From contig DGTD01000019.1 in assembly GCA_002396385.1 (NCBI GenBank), forward strand, positions 13,448 through 27,262: 13,815 nt of DNA, given 5' to 3'. This stretch comes from Bacteroidales bacterium UBA4345. GTDB lineage: Bacteria > Bacteroidota > Bacteroidia > Bacteroidales > Paludibacteraceae. Under the pieces are notes generated by a model, which was not told the origin of the DNA, did no database searches, and worked only from the letters and a program-made list of their open reading frames with translations. How positions within the stretch are numbered: position 1 is the first letter of the stretch; each line of letters opens with the position of its first letter. A program made the position numbers and the translations under genes. This document shows, one piece after another, positions 7,192 through 12,722 of this stretch.

Positions 7192-7275
7192 CAAAATTTC
7201 CCTTGAAGTCCACAGACATAATCGTAATAGTCTTCCGTAAATACGAAAGTTTTATAGAGCGTATCGCTCCGACGA
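7192..7275 (-). pseudogene. Relic of a third lipoprotein gene (C-terminal 27 codons)
   Basis: Minus-strand reading gives the lipoprotein A terminus, SRRSDTLYKTFVFTEDYYDY followed by VCGLQGKF. The nucleotides match 4427-4510 with one change. Homology ends abruptly at 7275, about 70 bases before the promoter of the kinase gene. It marks the right edge of the island and shows that at least one more lipoprotein copy once existed. Confidence 0.85.
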
Positions 7276-7341
7276 ATGATTTTTGAGCGGTACTTCGGCG
7301 TCTTATTCCGATAAAATTACAATAAATAGGGGTTCTTTCAT

Positions 7342-7349
7342 TATCTTTG
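7342..7349 (+). promoter_or_regulatory. -7 promoter element of the LPS-kinase gene
   Basis: TATCTTTG matches TAnnTTTG exactly, 20 bases before the ATG at 7370. No good -33 TTTG is seen. The expected transcription start lies downstream of the in-frame TTG at 7283, excluding that codon as the start. Confidence 0.6.
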
Positions 7350-7369
7350 TTTGTGTAATTACTCGTCTT

Positions 7370-8152
7370 ATGCCAAAACTCAAGTTCGAAATTAACAGTA
7401 AATACAACACAAACACTTTCTCACAATTCGTCAACAACCTGCCCCAGTTGTTTGAGACTGGAGGCAAAACGGTCTATAACAAACGCAACGTTATAAAGTT
7501 GATGGATTCCGACAACGGCCAACTGGTGGTGAAACGCTTCAAACGCCTTGGCTTCTTCCGCAGTTTGGTGTATTCCCTCTTCCGCGCCAGCAAGGCCAAG
7601 CGGGCCTATAAGAATGCGCTGGAACTGCAGAAACGTGGCATCGAAACGCCCGAAGCGATGGCCTACGCCGAGGAATGGCAGGGCGGACGTATGGTTTACG
7701 GTTACTATATTTCGAAGGCTGATTTTGCGCCGCCTATCGAAGAACGCATCAACATCGACGATTTCGACGTGCAACTGGCGGCCGATTTTGGCGAGTTTAT
7801 CGCTACCCTGCACAAAAAGGGAATCTTGCACCACGATTTGAACTCCACCAACGTGCTTTACCACCCGCAACCCGATGGTTCCAACACGTTTTCGCTAATC
7901 GACATCAACCGTATGGACTTCTTTGCGGAAGGCACACTGCCTCCGGCAGCCAGCCGGTACGAGAACATGACACGGTTTTCGGGAGGCATACCTCAATTCC
8001 GGGCTGTGGCAGAAGCCTATGTGAGGGCTATGGACGGAGACGGACAGATGCTCGCCGACCTGTTGGAGGTGAAACGCCGTCACGATATGGCTTTTATACG
8101 CCGCTATAAACTAAAAATGAAGATGGCGGATCTGTTTGGGAAAAAGTCTTGA
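7370..8152 (+). CDS. Lipopolysaccharide kinase, Kdo/WaaP (InaA-like) family
   Basis: 260 residues; probably an inner-membrane-associated or cytoplasmic kinase that phosphorylates Kdo or heptose of the lipid A-core. The protein-kinase-like fold is visible in its motifs: the ATP-anchoring lysine in LVVKRFK (K55), the catalytic loop LHHDLNSTNVL (H154-L163, with D156 as catalytic base and N161 as metal ligand), and the DFG-equivalent LIDINRM (D178). The basic segment 56-82 (FKRLGFFRSLVYSLFRASKA) fits interaction with the membrane or anionic core sugars. Length is typical for Bacteroidetes members of this family. I chose ATG 7370 because the -7 element lies at 7342. The gene stands alone on its strand between the AT-rich island and the repeat array. 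The exact acceptor sugar is not visible from sequence. Confidence 0.82.
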   Translation: MPKLKFEINSKYNTNTFSQFVNNLPQLFETGGKTVYNKRNVIKLMDSDNGQLVVKRFKRLGFFRSLVYSLFRASKAKRAYKNALELQKRGIETPEAMAYAEEWQGGRMVYGYYISKADFAPPIEERINIDDFDVQLAADFGEFIATLHKKGILHHDLNSTNVLYHPQPDGSNTFSLIDINRMDFFAEGTLPPAASRYENMTRFSGGIPQFRAVAEAYVRAMDGDGQMLADLLEVKRRHDMAFIRRYKLKMKMADLFGKKS

Positions 8153-8177
8153 TTATCAATTTATTTTATTTCTAATC

Positions 8178-8375
8178 TACACTTTTTAGTCGGACTTTTT
8201 GTACTGTTACTACACTTTTAAGGCGGACTTTTTGTATTGTTGTTACACTTTTTAGTCGGACTTTTTGTGCTGTTGCTACACTTTTAAGGTGGACTTTTTG
8301 TATTGTTGTTACACTTTTTAGTCGGACTTTTTGTATTGATGCTACACTTTTAAGGCGGACTTTTTATATTTTTGC
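8178..8375. repeat. Six contiguous 33-bp tandem repeats of two alternating types
   Basis: Units start at 8178, 8211, 8244, 8277, 8310 and 8343, each exactly 33 bases. Odd units carry TACACTTTTTAGTCGGACTT, even units TACACTTTTAAGGCGGACTT (GGTGG in unit 4). The array is thus also three 66-bp repeats. The last ten bases of each unit vary most. On the minus strand 33 bases equal 11 codons and units read xxxQKVRLKSV; the odd/even difference (CGA CTA against CGC CTT) is synonymous there. Unit 6 contains a minus-strand stop (TAA), and no start codon is seen. The last unit contains the -7 element of the ATPase pseudogene. No unique spacers, so not CRISPR. Confidence 0.95.
8367..8374 (+). promoter_or_regulatory. 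-7 promoter element inside the last repeat unit
   Basis: TATTTTTG followed by C matches TAnnTTTGC and lies 20 bases upstream of the ATG at 8394, the same geometry as the kinase gene. Only unit 6 has the changes that create it; the other units read GTATTGTTG or similar at this place. Confidence 0.5.
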
Positions 8376-8393
8376 AGAAAATAGTGTGAGAGT

Positions 8394-8718
8394 ATGTATA
8401 GGAAAGCGGTAGAATATCTAAAAGAATGGAAATTAAACCCTTCGCGTAAACCTCCAATTACGTTCCTCTATGTCATCTGTCTATTATTGGTCTGCTGATA
8501 ATTCGTCGGGAGAGATTGACTTCCTAGTGCAATTGGAGGATAAAATCATTCCGATAGAAGTGAAGGCGAAAGAGAACTTGCAAGCGAAAAGTTTGAAGTC
8601 TTTTGTGAAAAAGTATCCTGCTTTGCACGGCATCCGCACTTCTATGTCTCATTTCCGTGAACAAGATTGGATGACGAATATCCCTTTGTATGCGATAGGG
8701 GTTCCTGGTGTGCTTTAG
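8394..8718 (+). pseudogene. AAA ATPase / DUF4143 protein, internally deleted and out of frame
   Basis: Two ends of one family are joined. ATG 8394 begins MYRKAVEYLKEWKLNPSRKP, the typical N-terminus just before the Walker A region of AAA_14/DUF4143 ATPases. Instead of the expected P-loop the frame runs into a stop after ~35 codons. From about 8455 a different frame encodes QLRSSMSSVYYWSADNSSGE, then IDFLVQ, IIPIEVKAKE and HFREQDWMTNIPLYAIGVPG to TAG at 8718. This is the DUF4143 C-terminus, with a PD-(D/E)xK-like EID...EVK pattern. About 300 residues including the whole ATPase core are missing and the join is out of frame, so it is non-functional. Known: intact relatives are ~380-residue cytoplasmic ATPases of poorly known role, common in Bacteroidetes. 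The DUF4143 part could only be made from an internal ATG (8470), which I think unlikely. Confidence 0.85.
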
Positions 8719-8762
8719 CGGTTTTTGGTGGAGAGAAGTGGATTGGAAACGTAGTTTTTGCC

Positions 8763-8770
8763 TATATTTG
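8763..8770 (+). promoter_or_regulatory. -7 promoter element of the galactanase gene
   Basis: TATATTTG matches TAnnTTTG exactly, 27 bases before the ATG at 8797. A possible -33 TTG at 8743-8745 has a 17-base spacer, shorter than usual. Confidence 0.6.
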
Positions 8771-8796
8771 TCTGTTGGTTTATAACATTATAGGTA

Positions 8797-10992
8797 ATGC
8801 TCGGTAAAAAAATCTATAAATATATGCTAGGTGGGGCGCTTTTGGCCGCTCCTGTGTTTGCTTCTGCCCAGGGTTGGGACTTTGTTGGCGGAACGCTGGT
8901 GAACGATTTCTCAGGCAAGAATACCGATGTCTCTTTCCTTGAACGCTTTGCCGACAAGGAAAAGGGACACCAAGAAGGGAACAAGGTGGTGCTGTACAAA
9001 GGCGAACCGCTTTCGGCCTGCCGCCTCTTCAACAACCTTACCCCTGGTTTTTACGACATTACGGCTACGCTCTCTGCTCCTTCGGCCAATGGCGTCTGCT
9101 TCCTTTTTGGTAAGGGCGAGGGCTATTCTATGGCCTCGACGGCTGTCCCTGTCGGCTCGAATCTGAAGGTGACGGTGCGTGGCGTGGGTACCTTGGGCAA
9201 CTCGCTGCTGGCTGGCCTGTTTTCCGATGGTGCGGACGAGGTGCAGGTGGCCGATTTGGAGGTGACGAAGTCCGACGCGTTCCATTTCTACCAGGGTGGC
9301 GATATTACCGAACTCAACTATGTGCTCGACTATGGCGGACGCTATGCCGACGAGAAGGGTAACACGCTGTGCCCTAGCGGTGCTTCCCGGGAAGAGATGG
9401 CGCAGAACGTCCTCAACTACCTCGCCAGCAACGGTATGAACTTTGTCCGCATACGCTTGTCGAACAATCCGGGACAGCCCGACAATACCGGCACTTACTG
9501 CCTGCCCGAAGGCTACCAAGACGAAAGCGACTGCCTGCAACTGGCAAAAATGGCCAACGAGGCGGGTATGGACATCCAGTTCACTTTCAACTGGAGCGAT
9601 TATTGGAGCAACGGTACCCGGCAGAATGTTCCTGCCGACTGGCTGGAAGCTGTGAAGAAAACCGGAGCCGGCAACGAAGTGGCAACGCTGGCCGACTGTG
9701 CCTACAACTACACAAAGAAGGTGATGCAGCACCTGGCTGCGCTCGGCATCTATCCGGCCTACGTCTCGCTCGGTAACGAGACCAACGGCGGATTCCTTTT
9801 CCCTTATGCCTATTCTTACGATGTTCCGGCTTCTGAGGCCTCTGCCGATATGCCGCAGGGCTACAAGAACTGGACGGCTATCGCTAAAATTGTGAATGCG
9901 GGCTACAAGGCGGTTAAGGAGGTCAGCCCGAACTCGCAGGTGGTTATACATTTGGCCGACAACACCTACGATGTGGTCGACAAAGCCGGACATGTGGACT
10001 GGTGGACCTACTCGTGGTATTTCGACGAGTTGAAGAAGGCGGGGGCCAATTTCGATGTGATTGGTGCCTCGTATTACCCTTCGTGGAGTACTGCCACCGC
10101 TGCACAGGCTGCCAATTTCTACGCACAACTCATCAACCGCTATAAGAAGGATATTCTGGTAATGGAAACGGGCTACAACTGGACCGAACGGCGTAAAGAC
10201 GGACACGAGGGACAGCTACCCTATACAGCACCCGACTACAAACAACGCTACCTGTTCGACAAGAACGGACAGAAGGGTTTTATGGCCGATGTGCTGAACG
10301 AACTGAAGGGTGTGGCTCCTGGCAATGTGAACCATGTGGTGGGCGACCTCTATTGGGACCCTATGATGATTCATGTGGAGGACCCGTCGGGCAAGAATGC
10401 GACGGGATGGGCACATTGGTACAAATGGAACACGCCCGATGCCAATGTGGTGGAAAACACGACGCTTTTCGACTTCGAGGGACGGGCTCTGCCTGTGTTC
10501 GACGCTTACCGCTATAACCGCAACTGCAAACCGCTGAAACAGCATGCTGTCTCGGCAGAGGGTGGGGCCGTTGTTAGTGCGGAAAAGGCTTTTTATGGCG
10601 ACTCGGTGCACGTTTCTTGGACGAAACAAGAGGATATGCGCGTCGACTCGGTCGGAATGCAAACCGACAAAGGGCTGACGGTTTATTCCCCTATAGCAGA
10701 ATCGGCCACGTTCTTGGACGTGGAGATGCCCGATGCCGACGCAACTTTCATGCTCTACTGTTCGAAAAAGGAAAACACCGGAGCCATACAGGTAGAACTC
10801 GATGTGCCGCTTACGGTTGTTGCGGTAGAAGGGGGAATATCGCTGACGTCGGGAATGGACTTCGAAACCGAAATCCACACTGCCACCGGCGTTCATACAG
10901 GCACTTATACCCTGTCGGCCGGTATGCCAGTCTTCGTGTCTGTACCAGCCGGAGTTTACGTGGTTGGGAACAAAAAGGTGGTAGTGAAGTAA
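8797..10992 (+). CDS. Secreted GH53 endo-beta-1,4-galactanase with C-terminal tail domain
   Basis: 731 residues; a glycoside hydrolase family 53 enzyme that cleaves beta-1,4-galactan, as in pectic arabinogalactan I side chains. Signal peptide 1-24 (MLGKKIYKYMLGGALLAAPV, cleavage after FASA). Residues ~26-160 form a beta-sandwich-like N-terminal domain (GWDFVGG..., LTPGFYDITATL), possibly carbohydrate-binding. The GH53 barrel spans ~163-575: GGDITELNYVLDYGG, FVRIRLSNNP, FTFNWSDYWSNGTRQNVPADW, the acid/base in SLGNETNGG (E328), DVIGASYYPSW, and the nucleophile in VMETGYNW (E457). Barrel motifs and both catalytic glutamates are intact. After ~580 comes an Ig-like stretch, and residues ~675-731 end VPAGVYVVGNKKVVVK, like a type-A secretion/sorting tail. 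No SusC/SusD pair or other glycanase is adjacent. Confidence 0.92.
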   Translation: MLGKKIYKYMLGGALLAAPVFASAQGWDFVGGTLVNDFSGKNTDVSFLERFADKEKGHQEGNKVVLYKGEPLSACRLFNNLTPGFYDITATLSAPSANGVCFLFGKGEGYSMASTAVPVGSNLKVTVRGVGTLGNSLLAGLFSDGADEVQVADLEVTKSDAFHFYQGGDITELNYVLDYGGRYADEKGNTLCPSGASREEMAQNVLNYLASNGMNFVRIRLSNNPGQPDNTGTYCLPEGYQDESDCLQLAKMANEAGMDIQFTFNWSDYWSNGTRQNVPADWLEAVKKTGAGNEVATLADCAYNYTKKVMQHLAALGIYPAYVSLGNETNGGFLFPYAYSYDVPASEASADMPQGYKNWTAIAKIVNAGYKAVKEVSPNSQVVIHLADNTYDVVDKAGHVDWWTYSWYFDELKKAGANFDVIGASYYPSWSTATAAQAANFYAQLINRYKKDILVMETGYNWTERRKDGHEGQLPYTAPDYKQRYLFDKNGQKGFMADVLNELKGVAPGNVNHVVGDLYWDPMMIHVEDPSGKNATGWAHWYKWNTPDANVVENTTLFDFEGRALPVFDAYRYNRNCKPLKQHAVSAEGGAVVSAEKAFYGDSVHVSWTKQEDMRVDSVGMQTDKGLTVYSPIAESATFLDVEMPDADATFMLYCSKKENTGAIQVELDVPLTVVAVEGGISLTSGMDFETEIHTATGVHTGTYTLSAGMPVFVSVPAGVYVVGNKKVVVK

Positions 10993-11026
10993 AAGGACCA
11001 CATCCCTGCACTAAGAAATAGGGGCC

Positions 11027-11034
11027 TATATTTG
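11027..11034 (+). promoter_or_regulatory. -7 promoter element of the short-chain dehydrogenase gene
   Basis: TATATTTG followed by C matches TAnnTTTGC, about 50 bases before the ATG at 11084. Alternatively its TTTG (11031-11034) serves as the -33 box for GATATTTG (11055-11062) with a 20-base spacer. Either arrangement drives the same gene. Confidence 0.5.
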
Positions 11035-11083
11035 CTGGAATCTCTGCTGTTGCCGATATTTGTAATAAAAACGAAGAAAAAAA

Positions 11084-11815
11084 ATGACTCAAACAGCTGT
11101 AGTGATGGGAGCCACCTCGGGTATGGGGCTGCGAGTGGCCCGCTTGTTGCTGGAGCGGGGCTGGACAGTTGGTGCTGCGGGCCGCCGCCTTGGCGAGCTG
11201 CAACAATTGCAAAAACAGTACCCCGACCGGGTAAAAATTCAGGTCGTTGACGTAACATCGGCCGAGGCGCCCCAACATTTGCAAGAACTTATTGACCAAC
11301 TGGGAGGTATGGACCTCTATTTCCACAGTTCGGGTTACGGCAGCCAGAATTGTGACTTGAGGGAAGAGGTGGAACTGAAAACCCTCGAGACCAACGGAAC
11401 GGGATTTGTACGTATGGTGGGCGCAGCCTTCCGCTATTTCCGAGACAAACGGAATGGAGTGGGACATATTGCCGCCATCAGCAGCGTGGCAGGAACGAAG
11501 GGACTGGGTGCGGCACCAGCCTACTCGGCAACTAAACGTATGCAGAATACCTATTTGCAGTGTTTGGCCCAGCAAGCGCGTTTCTCGAAACTAGGCATCC
11601 GGTTCACCGACATCCGCCCTGGTTTTGTCGCTACCGACTTTTTGAGAGGAGACAAATATCCGTTGCTCATGTCGCCCGACTTTGTGGCAGAAAAGATTGT
11701 AAACGCCGTGCTGGCAAAAAAGCGGAAAGTAGTCATTGATTGGCGCTACCGGATAGTGGTATGGTTCTGGCGCCTGATACCCGACTGTATTTGGGAACGC
11801 CTGCCTATACGTTAG
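11084..11815 (+). CDS. Short-chain dehydrogenase/reductase (SDR), NAD(P)-dependent
   Basis: 243 residues with a classical SDR Rossmann fold. The cofactor loop VVMGATSGMG (G9-G15) is at the N-terminus, and the catalytic pieces are in order: N104 (ETNGTG), serine in ISSVAG (S133/S134), YSATK (Y147, K151) and RPGFVATDF (179-186). The usual NNAG after beta-4 is replaced by HSSG (81-84), a tolerated variation. GRR at 33-35 after beta-2 suggests NADP(H) rather than NAD(H). The last ~25 residues are unusually hydrophobic and aromatic (RIVVWFWRLIPDCIWERL), which may dock the enzyme to the membrane or bind a lipid. Substrate cannot be read from sequence. It is a single gene with its own promoter and downstream hairpins, 91 bases after the galactanase. 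No sign of damage. Confidence 0.9.
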   Translation: MTQTAVVMGATSGMGLRVARLLLERGWTVGAAGRRLGELQQLQKQYPDRVKIQVVDVTSAEAPQHLQELIDQLGGMDLYFHSSGYGSQNCDLREEVELKTLETNGTGFVRMVGAAFRYFRDKRNGVGHIAAISSVAGTKGLGAAPAYSATKRMQNTYLQCLAQQARFSKLGIRFTDIRPGFVATDFLRGDKYPLLMSPDFVAEKIVNAVLAKKRKVVIDWRYRIVVWFWRLIPDCIWERLPIR

Positions 11816-11826
11816 TGCATTTTTTA

Positions 11827-11863
11827 GCTGCATGCTTGCAAGTTTGCAGCAATCAGTTTTTTT
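11827..11863 (+). terminator. Hairpin plus T-run after the SDR gene
   Basis: GCTGCA (11827-11832) pairs with TGCAGC (11845-11850); the loop contains the self-complementary CTTGCAAG. AATCAG and seven Ts follow. It is 12 bases beyond the stop codon. Confidence 0.5.
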
Positions 11864-11896
11864 CTACTATCTTCAATTCACGAAAAAGATGGGAGT

Positions 11897-11936
11897 AAGA
11901 CCAACATTAAAATTAAGGAACGGAGGTTGGTCTTTT
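11897..11936 (+). terminator. Second hairpin with T-run upstream of the DUF805 gene
   Basis: AAGACCAAC (11897-11905) and GTTGGTCTT (11926-11934) form a perfect 9-bp stem with a 20-base loop, then TT. It is a back-up terminator for the SDR transcript, or a leader structure for the DUF805 gene if transcription starts upstream of it. Confidence 0.55.
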
Positions 11937-11976
11937 CCCTTTATTATTGACAAAACTTCGTTCCAACAGTTTTATT

Positions 11977-12423
11977 ATGACATTTACAGAATCTGTCTCA
12001 ACTTGTTTTAAGAAATTCAATGTTCGAACAGGCCGTGCCGGAAGGTCGGAGTATTGGTATTTTCAATTGTTCTATTTCTTGTTGGCGCTTGTGTTTGTAG
12101 GCACTGTGGCAATCGTTTTCCCAGACGCTGACGACAAAGCGATAAATGCTGCAGCCCGGATTTTCAGGTTTATATTCCTAATACCTTCAGTATGTGTGCT
12201 GGTCCGCCGTCTGCACGACACGAACCACAGTGGTTGGTGGTTCTTTATTGCCTTTACCGTTGTGGGCATTCTTTACCTGTTCTATCTGACACTGAAAGAA
12301 GGCGACCATGGGGATAACCAATACGGTGCTGACCCGAATGGCAGAGACAACGACAGCGACCTTGATTCTTTACTCGAGAAAAAGGACGAATCGGAACAGC
12401 TTGGTGGTGACTCGGTTATATGA
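11977..12423 (+). CDS. DUF805 family membrane protein (YhaH-like)
   Basis: 148 residues from ATG 11977; an in-frame TTG at 11947 is a poorer start. Family hallmarks are visible: the N-terminal FKKFNVRTGRAGRSEYWYF (F-x-GRA-R-EYW), a first hydrophobic helix (~30-48), a second (~62-77), the conserved VRRLHDTNHSGWWFF, a third (~88-106), and the post-membrane GDHGDNQYGADPNG. The topology is an integral inner-membrane protein with a ~40-residue acidic cytosolic tail (DNDSDLDSLLEKKDESEQLG). The molecular role of DUF805 proteins is not established; they are widespread small membrane proteins, some next to stress or phage genes. It is monocistronic here, bounded by hairpins on both sides. A poor -7-like TATTATTG (11942-11949) is the only promoter candidate seen. 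Confidence 0.9.
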   Translation: MTFTESVSTCFKKFNVRTGRAGRSEYWYFQLFYFLLALVFVGTVAIVFPDADDKAINAAARIFRFIFLIPSVCVLVRRLHDTNHSGWWFFIAFTVVGILYLFYLTLKEGDHGDNQYGADPNGRDNDSDLDSLLEKKDESEQLGGDSVI

Positions 12424-12443
12424 GTTGCTGCGGATAAAAAACG

Positions 12444-12475
12444 AAAGGGTGTATCAGAACGATACGCCCTTTTTT
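12444..12475 (+). terminator. Strong intrinsic terminator of the DUF805 gene
   Basis: AAGGGTGTATC (12445-12455) pairs with GATACGCCCTT (12461-12471), 11 bp including one G-T pair, with a 5-base loop and followed by a T-run. It is 21 bases after the stop codon. Confidence 0.88.
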
Positions 12476-12594
12476 GTTAGTAATAAATCGTCACAGATAA
12501 GAAGTGCCAGCAGAACAACTACAAGCCAACCTTTTAATTAAACACGCGACATTCAAAAAAAACAGATATAGTAAACTTTATACTATCTATTTAT

Positions 12595-12602
12595 TATTTT
12601 TG
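12595..12602 (+). promoter_or_regulatory. -7 promoter element of VYLKNG paralogue 3
   Basis: TATTTTTG followed by C matches TAnnTTTGC. It lies in very AT-rich DNA with no clear -33 TTTG. It predicts a leader of about 110 bases before the ATG at 12719, much longer than for other genes here (10-45 bases). Confidence 0.55.
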
Positions 12603-12626
12603 CACTATCTATTTAAACAAGAAAGA

Positions 12627-12722
12627 ATGTTTGCCTCATTTTTTTCCATGGGTATTTGCAACCAACATTCCATAGAAACACAGCGTCCAGCAGGTTGCAA
12701 TGGACGCACAAAAACATTATGA
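12627..12722 (+). CDS. Possible 31-residue upstream ORF in the leader of paralogue 3
   Basis: ATG 12627 opens a 31-codon frame (MFASFFSMGICNQHSIETQR...) that ends in TGA at 12720-12722. This stop overlaps the next gene's ATG (12719-12721) as ATGA. It lies downstream of the predicted transcription start and is preceded by AAGAAAGA. The peptide has no recognised family. The arrangement is that of a leader peptide or translationally coupled upstream ORF; whether it is translated is not shown by the sequence, and a random frame of this length is possible. Confidence 0.3.
   Translation: MFASFFSMGICNQHSIETQRPAGCNGRTKTL
12683..12707 (+). promoter_or_regulatory. Hairpin just upstream of the start of paralogue 3
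   Basis: GCGTCCA (12683-12689) and TGGACGC (12701-12707) form a perfect 7-bp stem with an 11-base loop. It ends 11 bases before the ATG at 12719, inside the predicted leader and inside the upstream ORF. It is placed where it could influence initiation or where leader translation would melt it. There is no T-run. Confidence 0.45.

Noticed and set aside
4426..7275. Insertion sequence or integrative element
   Set aside because: No transposase, integrase or terminal inverted repeats are present. The direct repeats are explained by duplicated lipoprotein gene ends.
7283..7369. TTG at 7283 as start of the kinase gene
   Set aside because: It lies upstream of the -7 element at 7342, and the added 29 residues do not look like part of the kinase family.
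8178..8375. CRISPR array
   Set aside because: Units are contiguous with no unique spacers, the variation is graded, and no cas genes are nearby.
8911..10206. 431-codon open frame on the minus strand inside the galactanase gene
   Set aside because: The plus-strand GH53 protein has complete motifs over this span. The antisense frame has no recognisable domain and reflects codon bias of the real gene.
12504..12626. Upstream extension of the small ORF before paralogue 3 (frame open from 12504)
   Set aside because: The stretch 12504-12626 is AT-rich intergenic DNA containing the promoter. Only the part from ATG 12627 lies within the predicted transcript.
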